A DNA stretch of 64,000 bases from Patescibacteria group bacterium. GTDB taxonomy: Bacteria; Patescibacteria; Microgenomatia; UBA12405. The stretch is from positions 58,195 through 122,194 of the forward strand of contig JAMCSD010000002.1 of the NCBI GenBank assembly GCA_023380755.1, read 5' to 3'. Within the stretch, counting starts at the first letter, position 1. Each line of letters begins with the position of its first letter. A model generated the notes under the pieces. That model searched no databases. It saw nothing but the letters and a program-made list of their open reading frames with translations, and was not told the DNA's origin. Below are positions 23,862 through 32,631 of the stretch, in pieces. The position numbers were made by a program, and so were the translations under genes.

Positions 23862-25337
23862 ATGAAAATAATGCTTGTGAGCCCTCCCTTTTATCGTATT
23901 TTGGGTTTATATAACCGCTACTATCCTTTTGCCCTAGTTCTGTTAGGGACTATACTTAAAAAGGAAGGTTATCAGGTAGCGGTATATGATGCCGATTTTT
24001 ACCTTAAACCAGAGACAATTAATTATGCCCAAATTCTGGAACGAGAAACTGTTTTTGTGGAGTCACTAAATGACAAGAACAATAAAATTTGGGACGAAGT
24101 AATAAAAAATATTAAGAAATATAAACCAGATGTTTTGGGGATATCGGTTTATACAACTTTTGCTGGATCGTCTTTTCATCTAGCTAAGTTAGTAAAGAAA
24201 GCTTTACCGAAATGCAAAATTGTGATGGGCGGACCACATGCAACCGTAAAAGCTGACGAAATTTTAAAAATATGTAGGGATGTGGATTACGTGATTCGAG
24301 GTGAAGCGGAAGAATCTTTTAAAGGCTTAATAGCGCATCTTCGCGACAAAAAGAAAGGAGAGATTAAAGTTTTGGGCGTATCTTACCGGAAGGGAAAGAA
24401 AATAATTCATAATGGTAATAGTGTGGCGCCAACAGATTTGGATAAATATCCGTCACCGGATCGAAGTATTCTTTTAAACGAGAAACAACTGTCTTCTGAA
24501 GATATGGGTTTGGTGATGACCAGTCGAGGATGTCCATTTAGATGTACCTACTGTGCTTCGACAAAAGGAATTCGTTACCGATCAGTTGATAATGTAATTA
24601 AGGAAATTACAGAAGTAAAAAGGAAATATGGCACTGTTCAGTTTACATTAAAAGATGATTCATTTACGGTGGATAAAAAGCGGGTGAAGGAATTTTGCCA
24701 GAAATTAATAGATTTAAAAATCAATATTAAATGGGAGTGTAATACAAGAGTAAATTTAATTGATGAAGAGATGCTGAGGATTATGAAAAAAGCTGGTTTA
24801 AATTTTATAAAAGTGGGGGTAGAGTCCGGATCACAAAAGATGATTGAGAGAATGAATAAAGGGATAACGCTGGATCAGATCAGAAAAGCGGCGCAATTAT
24901 TTAGGAAGTTAGGTATTCATTGGACCGGCTATTTTATGATGGGTGTCGTCGGAGAAACCGAAGAAGATATTTACGAGACAGTAAAGTTTTTAAATGAGGT
25001 TAAGCCGAATTTGGGAGTAATCGCCGTATATGAGGCTTTTCCGGGAACAGTCATGTTTGAGGAGGGGAAAAAATTAGGATTATACCGAGATGATATGAGT
25101 CTGAAGGACTTTTACACCATGACTCCCGAAACTTATTATAAGAAGGATCCGAAGATACAAAATGATCGCATCAAACCGGAAAGATTTGACGAGATTGAAG
25201 CAGAAGTAAATCAAGCTTTTTATAAAAATAACCGTAATTTGATTAATGTTTATGCTATGGGAAGATCGAAGATGGGTGTTTACCTTCGGGACCCAAAAAT
25301 CTTGATCGAGGATGCGAAAAAATTACTGAGTTATTAG
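23862..25337 (+). CDS. B12-binding-type radical SAM protein
   Basis: 491 residues in the BchE/HpnP-like layout. A Rossmann-like cobalamin-type domain (about 1-170) contains LVSPPF at 5-10 and GGPHATV at 123-129, and GEAEESF follows. A radical SAM barrel comes next, with the iron-sulfur cysteines C224, C228 and C231 in TSRGCPFRCTYC (CX3CX2C). GVESGSQKMIERMNKG and YFMMGVVGETEED are typical barrel motifs. No DxHxxG is visible, so cobalamin would bind without the histidine ligand, if at all. Such enzymes methylate unactivated carbons or rearrange rings. It sits between a GNAT gene and a DPM1-like GT2, pointing to a sugar or lipid substrate. Confidence 0.87.
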   Translation: MKIMLVSPPFYRILGLYNRYYPFALVLLGTILKKEGYQVAVYDADFYLKPETINYAQILERETVFVESLNDKNNKIWDEVIKNIKKYKPDVLGISVYTTFAGSSFHLAKLVKKALPKCKIVMGGPHATVKADEILKICRDVDYVIRGEAEESFKGLIAHLRDKKKGEIKVLGVSYRKGKKIIHNGNSVAPTDLDKYPSPDRSILLNEKQLSSEDMGLVMTSRGCPFRCTYCASTKGIRYRSVDNVIKEITEVKRKYGTVQFTLKDDSFTVDKKRVKEFCQKLIDLKINIKWECNTRVNLIDEEMLRIMKKAGLNFIKVGVESGSQKMIERMNKGITLDQIRKAAQLFRKLGIHWTGYFMMGVVGETEEDIYETVKFLNEVKPNLGVIAVYEAFPGTVMFEEGKKLGLYRDDMSLKDFYTMTPETYYKKDPKIQNDRIKPERFDEIEAEVNQAFYKNNRNLINVYAMGRSKMGVYLRDPKILIEDAKKLLSY

Positions 25338-25338
25338 T

Positions 25339-26067
25339 ATGAAAGAAAAGGTCTTAATCTCGATCCCGGCTTATAATGAAGAACTGAATATTGGCTCGAC
25401 CATAAAAAAATTAAAAAGTTTTTCACACGGAAAAAATTGGGATATTTTGGTAGTTGATGACGGTTCAAAAGATCAAACATCAATCGAGGCAAGAAAATAC
25501 GGCGTAATTGTAGTCAGGCACCCCTTTAATATGGGGTATGGTGTAGCTATTCAAACTGGATACAAATATGCGTTGGAAAATGGCTATGATATTTTGGCCC
25601 AGATTGACGCTGATGGGCAGCATGATCCAAAGTATATCGAAGAAATGATAAAGGACTTGAAAGAAAAGCGGTTGGATGTGGTCATTGGTTCTCGGTTCAG
25701 AAAAAATACTGATTATCACGCACCATTAGCTCGAAGGATTGGGATGATAGTGTTTAGTTTTATTGTCAGTTTAGTAACCAGACGTAAGGTTACCGATTCG
25801 ACTTCAGGTTATCAAGTGATTAGCCGGCGAGTATTAAGTTTTTTATGTTCTGATTCGTTCCCCTGCGATTATCCGGATGCAGATTTGCTGATAATGTTGC
25901 ATTTTGCTGGATTTAAGGTAGATGAAATTCCGATGAAGATGTATGAAAACAAGACCGGAAAATCAATGCATGGAAGTTTGATAAAGAACTTCTATTATGT
26001 TGCCAAAATGACGCTGTCAATTTTTACAATTGTTTTACGTAGAATTACCAGTTTACCAAGCTTCTAA
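25339..26067 (+). CDS. DPM1-like GT2 glycosyltransferase (polyprenyl-phosphate sugar synthase)
   Basis: GT-A enzyme of 242 residues with SIPAYNEE at 8-15, VVDDGS at 38-43, DADGQHDP at 90-97 as the metal site and IGSRFRK near 120, the layout of dolichol-/undecaprenyl-phosphate mannosyl- or glucosyltransferases. It would charge polyprenyl phosphate with one sugar for the external GT-C enzymes. No C-terminal membrane domain is present. The next gene, one base on, encodes a DUF2304 membrane protein, a frequent partner of this GT2 type, which could anchor it. The start is two bases after the upstream stop. Confidence 0.88.
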   Translation: MKEKVLISIPAYNEELNIGSTIKKLKSFSHGKNWDILVVDDGSKDQTSIEARKYGVIVVRHPFNMGYGVAIQTGYKYALENGYDILAQIDADGQHDPKYIEEMIKDLKEKRLDVVIGSRFRKNTDYHAPLARRIGMIVFSFIVSLVTRRKVTDSTSGYQVISRRVLSFLCSDSFPCDYPDADLLIMLHFAGFKVDEIPMKMYENKTGKSMHGSLIKNFYYVAKMTLSIFTIVLRRITSLPSF

Positions 26068-26068
26068 A

Positions 26069-26425
26069 ATGCCTCGAGTCCAGCAGTTATTTTTTTATAT
26101 AGTCGCGATTTTTTTGTTGGTACTGATCCTAAATTTAGTTCGAAAAAGAAAGCTTAGAGAAAATTATAGTTTATTGTGGATATTTATTTCCTTTGTACTG
26201 ATGCTGATTGTCCTGATGTATCCATTGTTAGTTAAGTTTTCAAATTATTTTCTGGCTAACCCGACATCGATGATTATGTTTTGTGGTATGATGGCTTTAT
26301 TGTTATTGATATTACAACTATGTTTAATGAATTCGGTACAGGCGACACAGATAAAGAACTTAGTGCAAAAGATAACGCTTTTGGAGGAAAAAATTGTTCA
26401 TCTAAAGGATACGTCAAGTAAATAA
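26069..26425 (+). CDS. DUF2304 family small membrane protein
   Basis: 118 residues with three hydrophobic segments (about 5-23, 32-50 and 65-83) and a C-terminal amphipathic stretch (about 88-113) with a heptad-like pattern, probably a short coiled coil. This is the DUF2304 pattern, often encoded beside DPM1-like GT2 genes as here. I chose the ATG at 26069, one base after the GT2 stop, rather than a TTG at 26030 that would overlap by 38 bases. It probably forms the membrane partner of the GT2 at 25339-26067. The family function is not established. Confidence 0.82.
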   Translation: MPRVQQLFFYIVAIFLLVLILNLVRKRKLRENYSLLWIFISFVLMLIVLMYPLLVKFSNYFLANPTSMIMFCGMMALLLLILQLCLMNSVQATQIKNLVQKITLLEEKIVHLKDTSSK

Positions 26426-26457
26426 ATTAAAATAAAATTATTATTTATCCAAAGGAA

Positions 26458-27900
26458 ATGAAAAAAGGAAATAATCGAATATATTTACTATATCCTCCAA
26501 TATCAAAACAGGAGAGATATTCATCAGATTTGGGTAGTGCTGGAGGTGAACAAATACCTTTAGGAATTTACTGCTTAGCAGCTTATCTACGGGAACAGGG
26601 ATATGAGATTAAGGTGACAGACGGGGAAACCGAAAAATTAACGGGAAATCAGATTATTAAAGAAATAAAAAGGTTTGATCCTTTTGTGGTCGGAATAAGT
26701 TCGACTACGGTGGCATTCCATCGGGCTTTGGAAATGGCTAAATTAGTGAAGAAAAAGTTCCCGAAAGCAAAGATTATTTTGGGTGGACCACACGTTACTT
26801 CAAATTACAAAGATGCCTTATCTTTTAAGGAGTTTGATTACGAGGTTTTACGGGAAGGGGAAATTACGACCGTCGAACTTCTAAAGGCAATTCAAGAGGG
26901 AAAGCCGGTTGAGAATATAAAAGGTATTGCCTATAGGAAAAACGGCCAAGTTGTGGCCACTCCACCTAGGGAATATATCAAAAACCTGGATGAATTACCT
27001 TTTCCGGCCTACGATTTAATCAAAGACATTAGTTTATATACCCCTGATTTGTCGAATTACATGTCAACACCGGTGATTAATATTATGACTAGTCGTGGTT
27101 GCCCGAATCAGTGCACTTTTTGTGACCGGGCAGTATTTGGACAGTTATACCGAGAAATGTCTGCCGAACGGGTAGTAGAACTAATAAAGTATCTGGTAAA
27201 AACATATAAAGTCAGAGAAATTGATTTTACGGATGATACCTTTATGATAAATAAAGTACGATTTAGAAAAATATTCCAACTTCTTAAGGAAGAAGGTATT
27301 AGTTTTTATTGGACCTGTACTAGCCGGGTTAACACAGTTGATTTTGAGACTCTAAAGTTAGCAAAAGAGACAGGCTGCTGGCATATCGCATTTGGGGTTG
27401 AATCCGGAGACGAAGATATTCTTAAATTGATAAAAAAGAATATAACTATGGAGCAGATAAGAAAGGCGATGAATTGGTGTAAACAGTTGGGGATTAAAAG
27501 CAAAGGATATTTTATTGTTGGTCACCCCGGTGATACGGTCGAGACAATCAATAAGACCATAGATTTGGCTTGCAGTCTGCCGTTAGATGATATCTTGGTT
27601 ACGATAAATACGCCGATTCCCGGATCTCCACAATACTTTTTTATTAAGGAATATGGAGATTTTGATGAATCGGACTGGTCTAAATTTAATTGCTGGAGAC
27701 CGGTTTTTATTCCCAAGGGACTATCTAAAGAATTATTGCTAAAGAAACAACGAGAGATGTACCGGAAATTTTATGTTAGGCCGAGAATTGTTTGGCGTTA
27801 TTCAAAAGGTATATTTGGACGAGGAGGTGTTAAGCGGCTCAAATCGTTAATGGGGGCGGCGAAATACTTATTTTCTAAACCTAACTTGGAAGGATTATAG
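26458..27900 (+). CDS. B12-binding-type radical SAM protein
   Basis: 480 residues; cobalamin-type domain first (LLYPPI at 10-15, GEQIPLG, LGGPHV at 108-113, LREGE at 131-135), then the radical SAM barrel with C215, C219 and C222 in TSRGCPNQCTFC. FGVESGDEDILKLIKKN and YFIVGHPGDT are barrel motifs. The sequence differs substantially from the other radical SAM protein of this operon (23862-25337), so they probably do different steps. A 32-base AT-rich gap precedes it, with AAAGGA only two bases from the ATG. The substrate is unknown; context suggests a polyprenyl or sugar intermediate. Confidence 0.87.
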   Translation: MKKGNNRIYLLYPPISKQERYSSDLGSAGGEQIPLGIYCLAAYLREQGYEIKVTDGETEKLTGNQIIKEIKRFDPFVVGISSTTVAFHRALEMAKLVKKKFPKAKIILGGPHVTSNYKDALSFKEFDYEVLREGEITTVELLKAIQEGKPVENIKGIAYRKNGQVVATPPREYIKNLDELPFPAYDLIKDISLYTPDLSNYMSTPVINIMTSRGCPNQCTFCDRAVFGQLYREMSAERVVELIKYLVKTYKVREIDFTDDTFMINKVRFRKIFQLLKEEGISFYWTCTSRVNTVDFETLKLAKETGCWHIAFGVESGDEDILKLIKKNITMEQIRKAMNWCKQLGIKSKGYFIVGHPGDTVETINKTIDLACSLPLDDILVTINTPIPGSPQYFFIKEYGDFDESDWSKFNCWRPVFIPKGLSKELLLKKQREMYRKFYVRPRIVWRYSKGIFGRGGVKRLKSLMGAAKYLFSKPNLEGL

Positions 27901-27917
27901 AATTGACATTGTAAAAA

Positions 27918-29807
27918 ATGAATTTAAATCTATATATTGGGTTTACTTGGCTGTTTGTAAAGTTGAGTCTGCTGGCAGGTACGTTTGGTTTGCCTTTTGC
28001 TGTCTATAAATTAAAAAAACGTTTGCCAATAGACTTGTTTGAGTGGTATTTGTTTGGTGTGGTTAATCTGGTAGCAATAATTTTTCTTTACAACAGCATT
28101 AATTATTTTTGGGATATCAGGAAAATTAATATCGTATTATTCTCCTTGGCGGTGTCGTTGATTCAAACAGTATTAATCTATAAGAAAAGTAGCGAAAGTA
28201 AGTTAAGTAAAAAAGTTGGGTTGGTGGATAGAAATTGGAGGTGGTTTCTAATCGTTTTTATGATTTGTACGGTGTTATACAGCTGGATGAATTCTTTATA
28301 TTTTGACCCGAATGTAAAAAAAGTTTTTAGTCCGGGTTATGGAATAAATCACGATTTCATCATTGTTTTAGGGACAGCAAAGGCTTTTTTCGATTATAAT
28401 CCCCAAAGCAGTAAGTTGATCAGGGATTTGTATTATCACTGCTATGAGGCGGGATATCCTTGTGGCGGAACACATATTAGCGCTTATTTTTCTGGATTAT
28501 TCAATAGTGATGTTTATTTAATTTATGAGAGGGTTTTAACCTGGCTTTCAGTCTTGACGGTAATTGTGGTTAATTATTTCTTAGTTAATTATTTAAAAAA
28601 ACAGAATTTCCTATCACGAGTAGTTTTGATTATCATTTCCGTAGCCTGTGTCTTAAATTATCTATCGATGAGTTTTATTGATTCTTCGGTATTCGGATCA
28701 ACGGCAGCCATCCCCTTTTTGCTACTGGCCATGTTTTTAACTTATAGGTATTTTGAAAATGAGGAAAAACATTATTTACCATTAATATTTTTAACCTTAA
28801 TAGATTTAATCTATATATACACTTATTTTGGCGGTATATATTTTATTACTTTTTTGGTGGTGGCCACTGTCTTGTATTGGGGAAAGGCTTGGAAGAAATG
28901 GAAAGTGATTAAGATTGTCGCTCTTTTTTTGATCGCCTTTCTATTACCGTTGAACCTATTACCATCGGGGGTCTTTTTAAGAAAACAGGTTACTTCGAGT
29001 GTCAAAGAAATCAGCTTATTTTTAGGGATGAATGGAAATATGGCTGGGTTTAACAATCCAATGACAGCCTTTTCAATTTGGATGTCAAATGCAGACTATC
29101 GGTTTTATGAGCCAAGTATTGAAAATACCTGGCTATTTTTTACTTTAATGGCGCCATTATTATTTTTTGCAGTTATATCCGATAAGGAAGAACGGTCTTA
29201 TAAGGGATTTTGGAGTATCGGATTACCTTTTATAATTTTAATCGGAGCAGGCTATTGGTTAACAAAAAGCCCTTATCAAAGTGGCAAAGCATTACATTGG
29301 TGGGGCGATATTTGGCCAATTGTTTTTTATTTAATATTGTTTAAATCATTAACTGATAGAAGATGGTTATTAAGAATTGCGGCATTTATTTATTGCTTAA
29401 TCTTTTTTTATTATTCTTATAGAAGTGCTGTTTTTGCCAGTGCATATATAGGAAAGCCGATAGTTAGAAGTAACTACGAATTGATGGGATTAGAAAAAAA
29501 GCTATGTACCGATGACAGTAAGTTATTATTTTTGGGCCGGGATGAAATGTCAAAGTATTTTCTGGATACATGTCATAATATTACCTTTTATTATGATAGG
29601 TTTGACAATAATGTTGCTTTCTGGGATGTGATAAAGCTGAACAAGCTTAATCCTGTCGCCGAATGCCGGGATGATCAATATCAATTGACCAAAATTGATT
29701 ATACTGGGTATCAAAGGGTATTAGTTGATAAATGTTTTAAGTTCCAGGAGAAAGATTATCAACTAAAGCAAGAGTATGAAATGTACCGGCTTTATGAAAA
29801 AAAGTAG
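27918..29807 (+). CDS. Unknown polytopic membrane protein, GT-C-like architecture
   Basis: A 629-residue protein with roughly twelve hydrophobic segments and a soluble C-terminal tail of about 110 residues. I do not recognise the family. The layout resembles GT-C glycosyltransferases: membrane segments from the N-terminus, a large external loop near residues 130-200 with NHDF, YHCYEAGYPCGGTH and acidic residues, and a C-terminal external domain (FLGRDEM, NITFYYDRFD). Several cysteines in the loop and tail could form disulfides. It ends two bases from the stop of the opposing gene at 29810. As the last gene after the GT2/DUF2304 pair it may use the polyprenyl-phosphate sugar they make; this is inference. 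Confidence 0.72.
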   Translation: MNLNLYIGFTWLFVKLSLLAGTFGLPFAVYKLKKRLPIDLFEWYLFGVVNLVAIIFLYNSINYFWDIRKINIVLFSLAVSLIQTVLIYKKSSESKLSKKVGLVDRNWRWFLIVFMICTVLYSWMNSLYFDPNVKKVFSPGYGINHDFIIVLGTAKAFFDYNPQSSKLIRDLYYHCYEAGYPCGGTHISAYFSGLFNSDVYLIYERVLTWLSVLTVIVVNYFLVNYLKKQNFLSRVVLIIISVACVLNYLSMSFIDSSVFGSTAAIPFLLLAMFLTYRYFENEEKHYLPLIFLTLIDLIYIYTYFGGIYFITFLVVATVLYWGKAWKKWKVIKIVALFLIAFLLPLNLLPSGVFLRKQVTSSVKEISLFLGMNGNMAGFNNPMTAFSIWMSNADYRFYEPSIENTWLFFTLMAPLLFFAVISDKEERSYKGFWSIGLPFIILIGAGYWLTKSPYQSGKALHWWGDIWPIVFYLILFKSLTDRRWLLRIAAFIYCLIFFYYSYRSAVFASAYIGKPIVRSNYELMGLEKKLCTDDSKLLFLGRDEMSKYFLDTCHNITFYYDRFDNNVAFWDVIKLNKLNPVAECRDDQYQLTKIDYTGYQRVLVDKCFKFQEKDYQLKQEYEMYRLYEKK

Positions 29808-29809
29808 TC

Positions 29810-31246
29810 TTATTGATATAAAAGCTTTGACTTTTTGATGTAGGATGTAACGATATCAACAGCTTGAGTAATTCCGTGGCCATTCCAATGGGTGTCAGAG
29901 GGAAGATACAGGATTTCGGAAGAACTTTTAAACGGGTGGTAAAGGTCGATGAAGTTGACCTTGTTTTTTGATAGGTCAGAAAATAATTGATCGAAGAAAG
30001 GTGTTTCGGAATTATCCCCGGAAAAACGGTGATAAATGGTGTATTTTGTCGGCATAGGAATAAAAATTAGTGTAACATTATACTTTGACATAAGGGTTTC
30101 GGAAATATATTTTAGATTATCAGCAATTTTTTGAGTTTCGTCGGGAGAAGGAGGATTTTGGTAAAAATTGACGTCGTTTTCATAAAAGAGCATTTTTGGA
30201 TTGAGTGAATATTTAGGGGTTAGAGGGCTAATTTTATGGAAAAAGTGAAAGTTTATTGTAGAAATTAGCTCATTAAGGGGTTCAGTAAGGGAGTTTTCTT
30301 GAAGGAAGAAGTCATAGGTTTTTAATCGGGAAGCAATTAACGAGTTGGTATAATTGTTCCAACTGATTAAGTTATCAATTAATCCGTCGAAAAGATTGAT
30401 GGTGACATAGGATGGTTGTGATGGGTTTGATAGGTTGTGATTTAAATCATAAAAGTTAGCCGAAATTTTGTGTTTTCCTGTGGAAAGTTTAGTTGATAAG
30501 AAAAAACTCCAACCACTATTGAGCCACGAGTTGTTTCTAAAAAAGGAGGCGACGTCAGATCGGGGAAGATTGGTAATGGCCTGACCGATGACTTTACCAT
30601 CGACAAGAATATCAATTTTAGGTAACGGTGAGCCGGACTCATTGTCTCCCGCCCAACCGGAAACATAAAGAATATTATTTTTATAATTGACGATTTCAAT
30701 TGAACCTTGGGGAGGAGTTTTATCGTTATTAATAGCTCGATTATTAGCGATAGTGATAACTGGTGAATCGGAGGTCGATTTAGTGATATTTAAATATCTT
30801 AATACCAGTCCCCGATCAACGCTTTCAAGAATTAAAATTTTTGGTTTACCTTTAGTGAAATTATTTTCGGCAAGATATTCCAAAGGATTAGTTTTGCGCC
30901 AGGGTTCACCCGACCCCTGGATGTTGTAGTTGTGAACCTTAACATTCAAGTCATTTTTTAGTTTAGTAGGAAAGCTGGGGAAACCGGTAGCGACATTAAA
31001 AAAACTGTCTCCCATGGTAATTATTGATGAATCAGCTAATGGGTTGAGTGATGGGATGGGAAGGTTAGTCGGGAGTGGAATTTTAAAATCAATTAATTTA
31101 CTCATTTGGAATTGGTCTCCATATGATGAGCTGTTTGAGAGGGTGTGTTGGCTTAGGTTAGGGACGAATGGAGCTATAAATAGTAAAAGTAAATAGCCGG
31201 AAAGACAAAGAATACAAAGAAAGACCGATTTATCTTTTAGGGTCAT
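29810..31246 (-). CDS. Membrane-anchored SGNH-type O-acyltransferase partner with Ig-like insert
   Basis: 478 residues. One N-terminal membrane anchor (8-27) is followed by an external SGNH/GDSL-type domain. The serine motif GDSF is at 79-82, and DTHWNGHG at 451-458 provides the Asp-His pair near the C-terminus. Between them, about residues 178-288 form a beta-rich Ig-like insert (VSGWAGDNESGSPLP, STKLSTGKHKISANF). Downstream pairing with an MBOAT gene (2-base gap) marks it as the external half of an acyl-transfer pair like AlgI-AlgJ/AlgX. Here the serine precedes the DxH motif, the usual GDSL order rather than the AlgX one. The insert may bind the glycan acceptor. Confidence 0.8.
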   Translation of the reverse strand: MTLKDKSVFLCILCLSGYLLLLFIAPFVPNLSQHTLSNSSSYGDQFQMSKLIDFKIPLPTNLPIPSLNPLADSSIITMGDSFFNVATGFPSFPTKLKNDLNVKVHNYNIQGSGEPWRKTNPLEYLAENNFTKGKPKILILESVDRGLVLRYLNITKSTSDSPVITIANNRAINNDKTPPQGSIEIVNYKNNILYVSGWAGDNESGSPLPKIDILVDGKVIGQAITNLPRSDVASFFRNNSWLNSGWSFFLSTKLSTGKHKISANFYDLNHNLSNPSQPSYVTINLFDGLIDNLISWNNYTNSLIASRLKTYDFFLQENSLTEPLNELISTINFHFFHKISPLTPKYSLNPKMLFYENDVNFYQNPPSPDETQKIADNLKYISETLMSKYNVTLIFIPMPTKYTIYHRFSGDNSETPFFDQLFSDLSKNKVNFIDLYHPFKSSSEILYLPSDTHWNGHGITQAVDIVTSYIKKSKLLYQ

Positions 31247-31248
31247 AA

Positions 31249-32631
31249 TTAAAACTTAAAATATAGGAAATCAACGACCTGTCTTGAAGCAAAGAATAGG
31301 ATTCCAAAAAGCAAGAGAAAGTTTACTGATATGTAAAGGGGTACGGGATGAGGTGATCTTTTAGAGAAGTAAAAGAAAGGTAAGACGAGTAAGGATATGG
31401 CTAAGGGGAAAAGCAGGACCTGGAAATTCAGATGGATGGGTGCAGAAGAAAATAAGTGGGTGAGGATATAAAATGCCTCAGGTAGTGACTTGGTTTTGAA
31501 AAATACCCAAGCGAAATTAACAAAATTAAAGGTGAGGAAAATCCCAATCAGTTTTTTAGCCTTTTGGTTTAGGGTAAAAATAGAAGTAAAGAATTTAGTA
31601 TAAACGGCAGTGATGATTTGATAAATACCGTGAAGAAAACCCCAAACAACAAAATTCCAGCTAGATCCGTGCCAGATACCAGTGGCTAAAAAGACGATTA
31701 AAATATTGATCATTTGACGCAAAAAGCCTTTACGGTTACCTCCCAGGGGGATATAAAGATATTCCCGAAACCAAGAGGAAAGGGATATATGCCACCTTTG
31801 CCAAAATTCCTTTATAGAGGAAGAGAGATAAGGATTATTAAAGTTTTCTGGGACGGGGATACCCAGTATTTTCCCTAGACCCACCGCCATATCTGAATAA
31901 CCGGAAAAATCAAAATATAATTGAAAGGAAAAGAGGTAAGTGGAAATAAGGAGATCAATACCCCGAAAGTGATAAATATTACTATAAACAGGAGAGATGA
32001 TGGTGGCAATATTATTCGCAATAACAACCTTTTTAAAAATTCCAATGGTTAAACGATATGTACCACTAAAAAATTTGTCATTAGAAAATGAATTGGGTTG
32101 TATGCTTGAACTGTAGAAATTAGAAAAGCGACTTATTGGTCCGGAAAGAAACTCCGGGAAAAAGATAATGTAAGAAAGGAAATAAAAATAAGATTTGATA
32201 GTAGTTGGATTACGGAAAATATCGAATAAAAAACTGATAGTTTTAAAAGTAAAAAAAGAAACCCCTATGGAAGCAATGATCGGGTAGGTATCCGGTACCT
32301 GAAGATGCAGAGAAGGAAACAGTGGCGTTAAATTAGTAAAAAGAAAGAGCAGGTATTTAAAATAAGAAAGGAGTAGAAGATCAAAAATAATCGAGATAGC
32401 TAAGAAAATTTGGCGGATGGTTCGAGAAGTAAGCCGAGAAAGAATTAAACCAAAAAAGTAATTAATTAAGGTATAGATTATTAAAAATAGCGGTAGGGAA
32501 GCATCAAAAGTGGCTATAAAGATGAAGGAAATAAAAATCAAAAGAAGAAGACGAAACTTTGCTGGCGTGAGATAAAAGAAAGAAATTGAGATTAAAGCGA
32601 AGGCAACAAAGATCGGTGAAGTGATATCCAT
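31249..32631 (-). CDS. MBOAT-family O-acyltransferase (AlgI-like)
   Basis: Polytopic membrane enzyme of 460 residues that passes an acyl group, normally acetyl from acetyl-CoA, across the membrane. Motifs: DFSGYSDMAVGLGKILG at 241-257, FWQRWHISLSSWFREYLYIPLGG within 276-298 (H281), and the catalytic H321 in GIWHGSSWNF. These are the AlgI/DltB hallmarks and the length is normal. Its ATG overlaps the preceding stop by one base (TAATG), and the SGNH partner gene follows after 2 bases. Together they would O-acylate an exported glycan. Confidence 0.92.
   Translation of the reverse strand: MDITSPIFVAFALISISFFYLTPAKFRLLLLIFISFIFIATFDASLPLFLIIYTLINYFFGLILSRLTSRTIRQIFLAISIIFDLLLLSYFKYLLFLFTNLTPLFPSLHLQVPDTYPIIASIGVSFFTFKTISFLFDIFRNPTTIKSYFYFLSYIIFFPEFLSGPISRFSNFYSSSIQPNSFSNDKFFSGTYRLTIGIFKKVVIANNIATIISPVYSNIYHFRGIDLLISTYLFSFQLYFDFSGYSDMAVGLGKILGIPVPENFNNPYLSSSIKEFWQRWHISLSSWFREYLYIPLGGNRKGFLRQMINILIVFLATGIWHGSSWNFVVWGFLHGIYQIITAVYTKFFTSIFTLNQKAKKLIGIFLTFNFVNFAWVFFKTKSLPEAFYILTHLFSSAPIHLNFQVLLFPLAISLLVLPFFYFSKRSPHPVPLYISVNFLLLFGILFFASRQVVDFLYFKF

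Noticed and set aside
27903..27908. Perfect TTGACA just before the gene at 27918
   Set aside because: A -10 box at the proper distance would fall inside the coding region, so it cannot be the promoter of this gene; likely chance.
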